A stretch of DNA of 44,667 bases, from the NCBI GenBank assembly GCA_003934925.1, contig JQIX01000036.1:1-44667 (forward strand). The letters are read 5' to 3'. Shown here one piece after another: positions 7,687 through 16,185 of this stretch (position 1 is the stretch's first letter; every line of letters starts with the position of its first letter). Made by a program: the position numbers and the translations under genes. Source of the DNA: Epsilonproteobacteria bacterium (ex Lamellibrachia satsuma). GTDB taxonomy: Bacteria; Campylobacterota; Campylobacteria; Campylobacterales; Sulfurovaceae. The notes under the pieces are model-generated. The model was not told the DNA's origin. It was given only the letters and a program-made list of their open reading frames with translations, and searched no databases.

Positions 7687-9549
7687 ATGGCAAAACATCA
7701 GTTTCAAACAGAAATAGGACAACTATTAAAACTCATGACACATTCTCTTTACTCAAATAAAGAGATCTTTATACGTGAATTGGTATCGAACTCAAGTGAT
7801 GCACTGGATAAATTCAACTATCTTTCTTTGACAGATGAAAAATTTAAAGAAGATAACTGGTCCGGCAAGATAAGTATCAAACTGGATAAAGAAGACGGTT
7901 CATTGACTATCGGCGATAATGGTATAGGTATGAATGAAGCAGACCTTATGGATAATCTCGGAACGATCGCAAAGTCCGGAACAAAAGCATTTATGGAAAA
8001 CCTGACAGGTGATGCAAAGAAAGATTCAAATCTTATCGGCCAGTTCGGTGTAGGTTTTTACTCAGTATTCATGGTAGCAGACAAAGTAGATGTTGTCTCC
8101 AAGAAAGCCGGTGAAGAACAGGCATATATGTTCAGTACGGACGGTACTGGTGAGTATGAACTCAAACCTGTGACCAAGGAAGAACACGGAACGGTCATTT
8201 ACATTAAATTAAAAGAAGATGAAAAAGAGTTTTTGGATAAGTGGAGAGTACAAGAGGTAGTTAAGAAATATTCCAATCACATTGCTTATCCTATTGTGTT
8301 GAATTACTCCGAAGAAGAAACAACAGGTGAAGGTGATGACAAAGAAACGAAAACGGTTCAAAGATCTGAGCAGATCAATGCTGCTACTGCTCTCTGGACA
8401 TTGCCGAAATCTGAACTGAAAAAAGAGGATTATATAGAATTCTATAAAACGATTGCACATGGTGATGATGAGCCGTTAACCTATTTGCATAACAAGGTAG
8501 AAGGAGCGAATGAGTTCACAACACTCTTTTATATCCCTAAAAAGGCCCCTATGGATATGTACAGGGCCGATTATCATCCTGGTGTAAAACTGTATGTAAA
8601 ACGGGTATTTATCACCGATGATGAAAAGGAATTATTGCCGCCATACCTTAGATTTGTCAAAGGGATCATTGATAGTGAAGACCTGCCTTTGAATGTAAGC
8701 CGTGAAATCCTTCAGGAAAACAGAATTTTAGCAAATATCAAACAGAATTCAGTGAAGAAGATATTACAGGCTATTAAAAAACTTGACGGTGAAGATGCTG
8801 AAGTGTTTACAGAGCAGTACAATAGAGTGATCAAAGAGGGTATCTATACGGACCATACCAATAAAGAATTATTGCTTGAGATCGTACGCTATAAGAGCTC
8901 AAGTGAAGAAGGGCTTGTCTCTTTGGATGATTATATTTCCCGTGCTGATTCTGAGAAAAAAGAGATCTATTATATTACGGGGGAAGATGAAAAAGTCTTA
9001 AGGAATTCACCACTGCTTGAAGCCTATAAAAAAGCAAATATAGAAGTGCTCATCATGGATGATAAAGAGGTGGATAGCATAGTTTCACCAATGATAGGGA
9101 GTTATAAAGAGTGGACACTCAAAGACATTACGACTATAGACGCACCGGATTCCAAGACAGAAGAGGAAAAAGAGGAGATCAGCAAAGAATTCAAGCCATT
9201 AACAGATAAGATCAAAGATGTCTTGGGTGACGAAGTCAAAGAGGTTAAGATCTCTACAAGACTCACTTCCAGTCCGTCATGTGTACTGAAAGACAGTTCA
9301 GATCCTATGGCAGGGATGGCTGCAATGTTCGCCCAGATGGGTCAAGAGATGCCTGAAATTCCGCTTATTTTAGAGATCAATCCAGATCATGAAATGATCA
9401 AGAAATTAGATGGACTGGAAGATAAATCTTTATTTGAAGACCTTTCCTGGATACTTTTAGATTCTGCAAAACTTTCTGAAGGATTGGAGCCTAAAGACAA
9501 AGGTGTATTTGCACAGAGAGTAGCAAGCTTAGCTACAAAAGCGATATAA
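7687..9549 (+). CDS. htpG: chaperone HtpG (bacterial Hsp90)
   Basis: ATP-dependent cytosolic chaperone of 620 aa, normal length. The N-terminal GHKL ATPase motifs are all present: IRELVSNSSDALDK, GDNGIGMN and GQFGVGFYSVFM. The middle domain carries the conserved LPLNVSREILQ, and the C-terminal dimerisation domain follows. The ATG has a good site, ATAGGAGAAATAAG. A clear promoter and an adjacent HAIR-like palindrome suggest heat-shock repression. A stem followed by TTTTT at 9554-9592 ends the transcript. Confidence 0.98.
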   Translation: MAKHQFQTEIGQLLKLMTHSLYSNKEIFIRELVSNSSDALDKFNYLSLTDEKFKEDNWSGKISIKLDKEDGSLTIGDNGIGMNEADLMDNLGTIAKSGTKAFMENLTGDAKKDSNLIGQFGVGFYSVFMVADKVDVVSKKAGEEQAYMFSTDGTGEYELKPVTKEEHGTVIYIKLKEDEKEFLDKWRVQEVVKKYSNHIAYPIVLNYSEEETTGEGDDKETKTVQRSEQINAATALWTLPKSELKKEDYIEFYKTIAHGDDEPLTYLHNKVEGANEFTTLFYIPKKAPMDMYRADYHPGVKLYVKRVFITDDEKELLPPYLRFVKGIIDSEDLPLNVSREILQENRILANIKQNSVKKILQAIKKLDGEDAEVFTEQYNRVIKEGIYTDHTNKELLLEIVRYKSSSEEGLVSLDDYISRADSEKKEIYYITGEDEKVLRNSPLLEAYKKANIEVLIMDDKEVDSIVSPMIGSYKEWTLKDITTIDAPDSKTEEEKEEISKEFKPLTDKIKDVLGDEVKEVKISTRLTSSPSCVLKDSSDPMAGMAAMFAQMGQEMPEIPLILEINPDHEMIKKLDGLEDKSLFEDLSWILLDSAKLSEGLEPKDKGVFAQRVASLATKAI

Positions 9550-9553
9550 TCTC

Positions 9554-9592
9554 TCTTGTAGGTCGGGAGACTACGACCTGCGGGGGATTTTT
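9554..9592 (+). terminator. htpG terminator
   Basis: GTAGGTCG (9558-9565) pairs with CGACCTGC (9574-9581), extendable with G-U pairs, and is followed by GGGGATTTTT. Confidence 0.7.
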
Positions 9593-9639
9593 AATATAGA
9601 AAAAGATATAATCGATATATTGAACTCACAGGATTTTGC

Positions 9640-10575
9640 TTGAAAACACATATGTCTCCACAAAAAAAAGCAACGGTTGTTTCCAGTTCGGCTGCTACAT
9701 TGCTTGTAGTCATAAAACTGGTCATAGGTATAGCCAGCGGTTCTGTTGCCGTACTTGCTTCGGCTATAGACTCTCTGCTTGATACGGCGGTTTCTCTTTT
9801 TAACTTTTTTGCCATTAAAAAATCAGAAGAAGATCCTGATATGGAGTATCAGTATGGTAAAGGCAAGATCCAGGCGATAGCTTCTGTCATAGAAGGCACG
9901 GTCATTACAGTTTCCGGTATCTATATTATTTATGTGGCACTTAAAAAATTAAATGAAGGTACGGTAACTACCTTGCTTACCCCCTCTATTTTTGCCATGC
10001 TGTTCTCTATCGTCATTACCTATTTGCTTGTGCGGTATCTGCTTAAAATTGCAAAAGAGACAAATAGTCTTGTGATCAGAGCCGATGCGCTGCATTATAA
10101 AACAGATCTTTGGAGCAATGCCGCTGTATTGGTTGCTTTGGGGCTGGTTACGTTGACAGGCCTTGACAGTATAGATGCGATCTTTGGTCTTGGTATCGGG
10201 ATATACATTATTTACTCTGCCTATGAAATTATAGTAGAAGGGATAGAGATACTTCTTGACAAATCCCTGGATGGCGAGATCGTGGCGAAGATAGGAGAGA
10301 TCCTCTCTTCCCATCCTGAAGTCACGAGCTATCATTGGCTTAAAACGCGTACTGACGGTACAACGAATTTTGTCGAGTTCCATATGGTACTGCGTCCCAA
10401 TATGCTTTTACTTGAAGCACATCGTATAGCAGATGAAGTGGAAGATAAAATGATGTCACTGGATAAAAAAAAGAGATGGGTTATCACACCGCATTTTGAT
10501 CCGTATGATGATGAAGATATCAATGTAGCAATGCTTTATGGAAAGCCTTTGGTTGAATCGGATAAAGAGAATTGA
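9640..10575 (+). CDS. cation diffusion facilitator efflux transporter (FieF-like)
   Basis: Inner-membrane divalent metal/proton antiporter of about 311 aa. Six hydrophobic segments are followed by a cytosolic C-terminal domain. Metal-site motifs are visible: SAIDSLLDT in helix 2 (here with Asp where some members have His) and HYKTDLWSNAAVL in helix 5. The Asp-rich first site resembles Fe/Zn exporters such as FieF more than ZitB types; substrate choice is inference. I prefer the TTG at 9640 because AGGA sits six bases before it; an in-frame ATG at 9652 is the alternative. A TATAAT at 9607-9612 serves as promoter. The TGA overlaps the ATG of hemD. Confidence 0.9.
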   Translation: MKTHMSPQKKATVVSSSAATLLVVIKLVIGIASGSVAVLASAIDSLLDTAVSLFNFFAIKKSEEDPDMEYQYGKGKIQAIASVIEGTVITVSGIYIIYVALKKLNEGTVTTLLTPSIFAMLFSIVITYLLVRYLLKIAKETNSLVIRADALHYKTDLWSNAAVLVALGLVTLTGLDSIDAIFGLGIGIYIIYSAYEIIVEGIEILLDKSLDGEIVAKIGEILSSHPEVTSYHWLKTRTDGTTNFVEFHMVLRPNMLLLEAHRIADEVEDKMMSLDKKKRWVITPHFDPYDDEDINVAMLYGKPLVESDKEN

Positions 10576-11231
10576 TGTCCAGAGCGATCTATCTTTTGTC
10601 CCCTGTCCCCAAAGAAGGAACAATAGCTTTGCCAATGATCGATTTTCGTATTACTGCAAAATCAATAGATTTTTCTCATATTGACACTTTGATGTTTACC
10701 TCCAAGCAGGCTGTTGTAACAGCTGACAAGATCGATCCTTCCTGGAAAAACTACCCTTGTATAGCTATCGGTTCAGCGACTAAAAAACAGATAGAGGAGT
10801 TGGGAGGTAAGGTCATTTATCATCCAGGATCTTTTTATGGTGAAGTATTAAGTCAGGATATAGCAGAATTTTTCAGAGACAGAAAATTACTTTACCTTCG
10901 TCCTAAAGAAATCTCCTTTGACTCCAAAGGTTTTTTGGAAAAAGAGGGTATAACACTTCAGGAGCAGACCATTTATGAAACATTCTGCATCAAATACTCC
11001 CCCGATAGGAAGCCTTCAAAAGATGCTGTTATTATTTTCACTTCTCCTTCTACCATTCATTGTTTTTTAAAGAGCTTTGAGTGGGATGAAAGCTATATGG
11101 CCGTGGTCATAGGCAGGTCAACCAAAGTACATTTGCCTAAAAATGCTGTGTATACAATAGCTGATACACCGCTAATATCTTCATGTATTGAAAAAGCAAA
11201 AGAAATTTTACTGACTTCTAACTCCAAATAG
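10575..11231 (+). CDS. hemD: uroporphyrinogen-III synthase
   Basis: Closes and inverts ring D of hydroxymethylbilane to give uroporphyrinogen III in tetrapyrrole synthesis. The 218 aa are weakly conserved, as usual for the family, but show its pattern: MFTSKQAVVTAD after the first strand, YPCIAIGSATKKQIEELG, YLRPKEIS, IIFTSPSTIHCFL near the middle of the second domain and AVVIGRSTKVHLP. The start ATG overlaps the stop of the transporter gene (TGATG), so the two are translationally coupled. The end of this gene carries the -10 region of the next transcript. Confidence 0.85.
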   Translation: MSRAIYLLSPVPKEGTIALPMIDFRITAKSIDFSHIDTLMFTSKQAVVTADKIDPSWKNYPCIAIGSATKKQIEELGGKVIYHPGSFYGEVLSQDIAEFFRDRKLLYLRPKEISFDSKGFLEKEGITLQEQTIYETFCIKYSPDRKPSKDAVIIFTSPSTIHCFLKSFEWDESYMAVVIGRSTKVHLPKNAVYTIADTPLISSCIEKAKEILLTSNSK

Positions 11232-11233
11232 GT

Positions 11234-11239
11234 TATAAT
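11234..11239 (+). promoter_or_regulatory. -10 box of the hemD-purD intergenic transcript
   Basis: TATAAT starting 3 bases after the hemD stop. It predicts a transcript start near 11246, about 380 bases before purD. No clear -35. Confidence 0.55.
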
Positions 11240-11245
11240 AACTTT

Positions 11246-11560
11246 AACCTAAGTGGTTCGATCACTGTATATGGGGTCCAACATTAGATTTTAGTGGGAC
11301 ATGTAGCAGATCGGTGTGTAGACATTTTCATTTGAGTAGGGGAACCTGCGAGAAATTGCCTCCTAAAGAGATGCTCTCTCCTGCACTGTTGGCTTATTAG
11401 GGCCGACTAACAACAGAACGGCCACTCGGGGTATCATTAGCGACGATTCTTGCACGCATAGGACTTTCAAAAGGTCATCGACGAACAGGAGTTCGCCTTC
11501 AAACCTTTTGAAAGTCCTCTACGCACAATTATCATAACTACTGATCACACTGTAAATTAA
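11246..11560 (+). ncRNA. structured RNA candidate between hemD and purD
   Basis: About 390 bases separate hemD from purD and hold no gene, but are rich in secondary structure and more GC-rich than other gaps here. It contains a perfect 16-pair stem (11460-11475 with 11503-11518) enclosing a second hairpin CGAAC-AGGA-GTTCG (11482-11495). CCAACA (11278-11283) can pair with TGTTGG in the middle of the region. GGCCG/CGGCC pairs lie near 11401, and GTGTGTAG (about 11314) can pair with CTACGCAC (about 11519). A TATAAT follows hemD directly. I find no tmRNA, RNase P or SRP RNA signatures. 6S RNA or a long purD leader are the leading alternatives; the class is unresolved. Confidence 0.5.
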
Positions 11561-11624
11561 AAAGTATAAAATATTTTGTACTATTCTTTTAATTTCTAAT
11601 TTCTAATTTTTTCGGAGAAAACAG

Positions 11625-12893
11625 ATGGATATATTGATCATAGGTTCAGGCGGTAGAGAGTACTCTATTGGATTGGCATTAAAAAAAGATGAGAATGTCG
11701 AGAAGATATATTTTGCACCGGGTAACGGCGCAACCGATGAGTTGGGTGAAAATATAGATATCAGTGATTTTAATGCATTGGCTGATTTTGTAGAAGCCAA
11801 AGGAGTTGACTTGACGATCGTGGGTCCGGAAGCACCATTGGTCGATGGCATCGTTGATGTATTTGAAAAAAGAGGATTAATCATTTTTGGACCTACTGCG
11901 AAGGCAGCACAGCTTGAGGGTTCAAAAATATTTATGAAGAATTTTCTTGCACGACATAATGTTCCTACCGCACGATATATCGAAACAGATTCCCTGGAAA
12001 ATGCTTATAAATTCATTAATACCCTTGAAGCACCTATCGTTGTAAAAGCAGACGGACTGTGCGGCGGTAAAGGTGTCATTATCGCACAATGCCATGATGA
12101 AGCAAAAAAAGCTGCAGGAGAAATGCTTTCAGGCAACTCTTTTGGCGATGCCGGAACATCCATTGTAGTCGAAGAGTTCCTGGATGGGTATGAACTCTCC
12201 GTTTTTGCTATTTGTGATGGGAAAGATTATGTAGTCTTACCTGCAGCGCAGGATCATAAAAGACTGTTGAATAATGATGAAGGCCCGAATACGGGTGGGA
12301 TGGGAGCCTATGCACCGACTCCGCTCGTGAATGATGATATCTATTCAAAACTGGATGAAAGAGTCATTAAGCCGACACTGAAAGGCATGGAAGAAGAGGG
12401 TATGCCATTCACCGGTGTGCTTTTCATTGGAGTGATGGTGGTCAAAGGCGAACCTATTATACTTGAGTACAATGTACGTTTTGGCGATCCTGAATGTGAA
12501 GAATTGATGCCATTGCTGAAATCACCGGCAAGTGAACTTTTCTATAAGGCAGCAACAGGAGATTTGAAGAATGCCAAAATAGAGTTTTATGACAAATATG
12601 CGGTAGGTGTGGTGATGGCAAGTAAAAATTACCCTTATAAAAATACTCCTCCTGCAGAGATCATTGTAGATGATATCTACCATGAAGAGCTTGATGGAAA
12701 TGCACATATTTCTTATGCAGGCGTAAGCCGTGGTGATGACGGAAAACTTTATGCAACAGGCGGAAGGGTTTTGGTGTGCGTAGGGATCGGCAACAGCATC
12801 AAAGAAGCGCAGAAAAGGGCATATATGCTTGTAGGGCAAGTGCATTTTGCAGGAAAACAGTGCCGTACTGATATTGCTTATCAGGCACTCTAG
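11625..12893 (+). CDS. purD: phosphoribosylamine-glycine ligase (GAR synthetase)
   Basis: ATP-grasp enzyme for the second step of purine synthesis, joining glycine to phosphoribosylamine. The 422 aa are standard length. The N-terminal domain starts MDILIIGSGGREYSI. The ATP-binding part has VVKADGLCGGKGVI and VVEEFLDGYELSV. The signature GPNTGGMGAYAPTP is followed by EYNVRFGDPECE, which carries metal and ATP ligands. The ATG follows TTCGGAGAAAACAG. Upstream lies the structured intergenic region; downstream an RDD remnant and lptD follow closely. Confidence 0.97.
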   Translation: MDILIIGSGGREYSIGLALKKDENVEKIYFAPGNGATDELGENIDISDFNALADFVEAKGVDLTIVGPEAPLVDGIVDVFEKRGLIIFGPTAKAAQLEGSKIFMKNFLARHNVPTARYIETDSLENAYKFINTLEAPIVVKADGLCGGKGVIIAQCHDEAKKAAGEMLSGNSFGDAGTSIVVEEFLDGYELSVFAICDGKDYVVLPAAQDHKRLLNNDEGPNTGGMGAYAPTPLVNDDIYSKLDERVIKPTLKGMEEEGMPFTGVLFIGVMVVKGEPIILEYNVRFGDPECEELMPLLKSPASELFYKAATGDLKNAKIEFYDKYAVGVVMASKNYPYKNTPPAEIIVDDIYHEELDGNAHISYAGVSRGDDGKLYATGGRVLVCVGIGNSIKEAQKRAYMLVGQVHFAGKQCRTDIAYQAL

Positions 12894-12901
12894 GCTTTTT
12901 T

Positions 12902-13093
12902 ATGGCAGAGTCTATCTCTCTACCTATCGCAGATATACAAAAGCGTATAATGTCATTTGTGATAGATGATATCGTTATATCTGTTTTTTTTATAATCATT
13001 TTTTATGATCAAATTTCTCTGCTTTTCTCAAATTCAGGCATGAATCAGACTTTACATGATAAATTTTCCAATTGTGTAGTGACAGATGCTTAG
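12902..13093 (+). pseudogene. truncated RDD-family membrane protein
   Basis: The first 40 residues (MAESISLPIADIQKRIMSFVIDDIVISVFF...FYDQ) match the start of an RDD protein: an N-terminal strand, an R..SF.ID core (here QKRIMSFVIDD) and the first membrane helix. RDD proteins are usually about 140 aa or longer with three or more helices. This frame ends after 63 codons, and the remaining 23 residues are polar and unfamiliar. The stop overlaps the lptD ATG by 8 bases. No ribosome site is obvious. It is either a decayed gene whose rear half was deleted up to lptD, or a functional one-helix product. Confidence 0.5.
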
Positions 13094-15164
13094 AATTATA
13101 TTTCTCTTTTGCTGTATCTTTATCTGGCAGAAAACACTTTTTGCAGCTCAAGAAAATAGTAAAATAGAGGTAATGGCAAAGCACCTTTATAGTACAAAAA
13201 TAACAGTACATGCTACAGACGGCATTGTTGTATATTATCAGGACTCTGTGATCAAAGCAGAGTCTGCCTCTTATGATAAAGAAACGAAGGTCCTTGTATT
13301 GGATGGCAAAGTAGAGATGATAGGGTATAAGGGTACCAAAGAGCAGACAGATCATATGGAGATACATACAGATAATAAAGAAGTGAACTTTAAAAAACTC
13401 TTTTTGGTCAGTCAAAATGATATCTGGCTTTTTTCTGACAACGCACATCGCAATGAAGGCAATTATACTTTAGGACGAACGGTATTGTCGAGTTGTGATA
13501 TCAATGATCCTTTATGGAAAATGGTTTTTTCACGTTCAAACTATGACAGTGATGCCAAATATATGAAGGTATATAACGCAAAAGTATATTTTAAAGATAT
13601 ACCTATTTTTTATTCTCCTTATTTAGCTTTTTCTACCAATAACGAAAGAAGTTCCGGTTTGCTGTTTCCCCTGTTTGGTTATACCCAAGAGGAAGGGTTT
13701 GTTTATGAGCAGCCCATTTATTGGGCTGTTTCACCGAGTATGGATATCGAATTCAACCCACAGATACGTACAGATCGCAGTATAGGACTTTATAGTACTT
13801 TTCGTTTTGTAGACAGTAACCACTCTTCCGGAAAGTTAAGGATAGGGTATTTTAAAGATAAAGCAAGTTATGCGGAATTAAACAGCTTGCCTGAAAGCAG
13901 TCACTATGGATTGGAATTCAACTATGAATCATCTGAAGTGTTGAGCGGAAAATTGTCCCAGAATTTTACAGATGGTTTATATATTAATACTACATTTTTA
14001 AATGATATAGATTATCTCAACTTGCAAAAAACACAACTTCAACATTTTGGTTTGAATTCGCTACAGGAATCACGATTAAATTATTTTTTATATAATGAAG
14101 ATTATTATGCAGGTATCAATGCAAAATATTTTATAGATACACGTAAAGAGCATAATGATGATACGCTTCAGATACTTCCCTCTGTACAGCTCCATAAATA
14201 CTTAGATCATTTTTTATGGAATAACCTTACCTATAGTGTTGATCTTCAACTTGAAAATTTTGACAGGAAAAAAGGGGTTACACTTAAACAGGTAGAAATG
14301 AAAGTACCTTTAGAATTCACTGCTTCCTTTTTTGATGATTTCCTCAATGTCTCATTGGGCGAAGAACTCTACTATAGCAAGTTCTTTTTTGGGAATGGAA
14401 GTTATGTATATGATGATTTTCAATATTACAGCAATATTTATAAAGTAAAATTGTTCACAGATCTGACAAAAAATTATGATAGTTTTGTGCATGTTTTGCA
14501 ACCTTCATTGGAATATGTAAAGCCGGGTAATGAAAGTGAGAAACCGGTTCAGTTTGATCAATTGGAGGATAAGCAAAAAGAACTTTTTACTGTGGGTTTG
14601 CCTGAAGAGAATTATGCTTTCTCATTAAGCCAGTACTTTTATGATACAAAAATGAAACTTGTATTCTATCAACGGCTTTCCCAAAAATATTATATGAATA
14701 GAACATATAAATTTGCAGATATCAGTAATGAAATGCAGTATAACTGGAAGCAGTGGCAATTTTATAATAACCTGGTATATGCACCTAAGTTTGGAAAAAT
14801 ACGTGAATCATCCGTCCATATTTCACTGCATGAGAAAATGTATGATTTCACTGTAGGCCATTCTTATAAACAGGTATTGTCCGATCAGCCTGACATCATA
14901 CCTGCGAATGACATAAGTTTTGATTTTGGATATATGTTGAATGATAGAGTTAAGTTTGACGGCAGCTTCACTTATAATATAGATGATGCTTCGAGTAAAC
15001 AATGGAGGATCGGAGGAAGTTATAACCGTGACTGTTGGAGTATGGCTGTTTCCTTGAGAGAAGATATTATACCGAGGCCTACAGGTTTTACCAAGGATAA
15101 CGGCTTTTATGTTCAATTCAACTTTATTCCTTTTGGTGGACTTAGTACAGGCGGGAAACAATAA
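13086..15164 (+). CDS. lptD: LPS-assembly protein LptD
   Basis: Outer-membrane beta-barrel that inserts lipopolysaccharide into the outer leaflet. The 692 aa begin with a signal peptide (IIFLFCCIFIWQKTLFAAQ), then an OstA/LptA-like jellyroll with repeating strands (GIVVYYQDSVIKAESASYDKE, VLDGKVEMIGYKG). The long barrel part is marked by YSPYLAFSTNNERSSGLLFP, a well-conserved LptD stretch, and ends in aromatic strands (FYVQFNFIPFGG). The ATG at 13086 overlaps the upstream remnant by 8 bases, and its TAA overlaps the ATG of the J-domain gene. Confidence 0.93.
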   Translation: MLRIIFLFCCIFIWQKTLFAAQENSKIEVMAKHLYSTKITVHATDGIVVYYQDSVIKAESASYDKETKVLVLDGKVEMIGYKGTKEQTDHMEIHTDNKEVNFKKLFLVSQNDIWLFSDNAHRNEGNYTLGRTVLSSCDINDPLWKMVFSRSNYDSDAKYMKVYNAKVYFKDIPIFYSPYLAFSTNNERSSGLLFPLFGYTQEEGFVYEQPIYWAVSPSMDIEFNPQIRTDRSIGLYSTFRFVDSNHSSGKLRIGYFKDKASYAELNSLPESSHYGLEFNYESSEVLSGKLSQNFTDGLYINTTFLNDIDYLNLQKTQLQHFGLNSLQESRLNYFLYNEDYYAGINAKYFIDTRKEHNDDTLQILPSVQLHKYLDHFLWNNLTYSVDLQLENFDRKKGVTLKQVEMKVPLEFTASFFDDFLNVSLGEELYYSKFFFGNGSYVYDDFQYYSNIYKVKLFTDLTKNYDSFVHVLQPSLEYVKPGNESEKPVQFDQLEDKQKELFTVGLPEENYAFSLSQYFYDTKMKLVFYQRLSQKYYMNRTYKFADISNEMQYNWKQWQFYNNLVYAPKFGKIRESSVHISLHEKMYDFTVGHSYKQVLSDQPDIIPANDISFDFGYMLNDRVKFDGSFTYNIDDASSKQWRIGGSYNRDCWSMAVSLREDIIPRPTGFTKDNGFYVQFNFIPFGGLSTGGKQ

Positions 15165-15433
15165 TGCCTACTCCTATGGAAGAGATCAACAATGCTTTGG
15201 AGGTTCTGTCTTTGCCAAAATTGATCACAAGATCAGATATCAAAAAACAATACCGCTTTCTTGCAAAAAAAAATCATCCTGACCAGGGAGGAGATGCAGT
15301 GAAAATGGAACAGATCAATCGTGCTTACAAACTTTTGATGAAGTATATAGAAGAGTTTCGTTATACTTTTGATGAAGATGAAGTCAATAAACAATTTCCG
15401 GGAGCAGAGCATGCCGATCGATTCAAACTCTAA
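15164..15433 (+). CDS. small J-domain protein
   Basis: 89-aa protein made almost only of a J domain: helix II lysines and arginines (RSDIKKQYRFLAKK), the essential HPD in NHPDQGGD and helix III (VKMEQINRAYKLLMKYI). It lacks the Gly/Phe region and zinc fingers of full DnaJ, which is encoded elsewhere in the window. It should stimulate DnaK ATPase toward a special client, possibly one in envelope assembly given lptD next door, but that is inference. Its ATG overlaps the lptD stop (TAATG), and its end overlaps the following gene by 23 bases. Confidence 0.85.
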   Translation: MPTPMEEINNALEVLSLPKLITRSDIKKQYRFLAKKNHPDQGGDAVKMEQINRAYKLLMKYIEEFRYTFDEDEVNKQFPGAEHADRFKL

Positions 15434-16112
15434 TACATATTTTGAGAATAGAGAGGATGCAGCAGTGAAGCTTATAGATGCCCTGCCTCTTGAATTGCTG
15501 AAAAATAATGAAACGGTTGTTATAGGAGTAAGTGAAGGTGGTGTATATTTTGCGGATCGGATCTCAAGAGCAGCAGATGCGCAAATGGATATTCTTCTTA
15601 CTGAACCTATCTTGGCACCCAATAATTCTGAGTTGGCTATAGCAATGGTTTCTGAAACAGAAGAAGTCGTTATGCATAAGGCACTGATAGATTCATTTGG
15701 GATTAATGAAGATTATGTGTACAATGAAGCGCAGCGTAAGTATGAAGAAGAAGTTTTAACATACATTTATAAATATCGTAAAGGGAAAGACCTGATCTCT
15801 CTTAAAGGAAAATATGTTGTACTGGTAGATGAATGTATAGAAACAGGGCTTACGATGATGGTCGCACTCAAATCTGTCATTGCAAGGGAAGCAAAAAATA
15901 TTTATATCGCTACACCCATTTTAGATAGGGCAGTGTATCGAAATCTACTTTCTGTATGTGATGGAGTTTTTTGCTCTCATAAGATACAAGATTATATTTC
16001 GATAGAATACTATTATAAAGAGTTTGTACCATTGGCTTTTGAAGAGATATCCGGAATAGTTGAACAGCAGGAAATGAGAAGTACAATAACTGAAACTGAA
16101 ATAGCTGAATAA
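15411..16112 (+). CDS. phosphoribosyltransferase-fold protein
   Basis: Type I PRTase fold of about 233 aa. The PRPP-binding loop is seen as VVLVDECIETGLTMMVAL (canonical D-[DE]-x-x-x-TG), preceded by VVIGVSEGGVYFA, typical of the N-terminal strand and loop. The hood and substrate are not identifiable; such stand-alone proteins are often annotated only as phosphoribosyltransferase. I start at ATG 15411 because GGAG lies six bases ahead, giving MPIDSNSN; an in-frame start at 15369 would place 14 unlikely residues inside the preceding J-domain gene. Part of the lptD-J-domain run. Confidence 0.8.
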   Translation: MPIDSNSNTYFENREDAAVKLIDALPLELLKNNETVVIGVSEGGVYFADRISRAADAQMDILLTEPILAPNNSELAIAMVSETEEVVMHKALIDSFGINEDYVYNEAQRKYEEEVLTYIYKYRKGKDLISLKGKYVVLVDECIETGLTMMVALKSVIAREAKNIYIATPILDRAVYRNLLSVCDGVFCSHKIQDYISIEYYYKEFVPLAFEEISGIVEQQEMRSTITETEIAE

Positions 16113-16121
16113 CTATTCCCA

Positions 16122-16149
16122 TTATTCTGAAGATATATGGCCAGAATAA
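16122..16149 (+). promoter_or_regulatory. hairpin in the pnp leader
   Basis: TTATTCTG (16122-16129) pairs with CAGAATAA (16142-16149) around a 12-base loop, between the PRTase stop and the pnp start. In enterobacteria the pnp leader hairpin is cut by RNase III for autoregulation; a similar role here is inference. Confidence 0.4.
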
Positions 16150-16185
16150 CCCATTAAGAACTATGCTAAAAGGAAAAGAAAAAGC

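Noticed and set aside
11246-11624. tmRNA, RNase P RNA, SRP RNA or purine riboswitch in the purD leader
   Set aside because: No tRNA-like ends or tag frame, no GAGGAAAGUCC or ACAGA core blocks of RNase P, no GGAAGGNAGCAG core of SRP RNA, and no purine aptamer junction.
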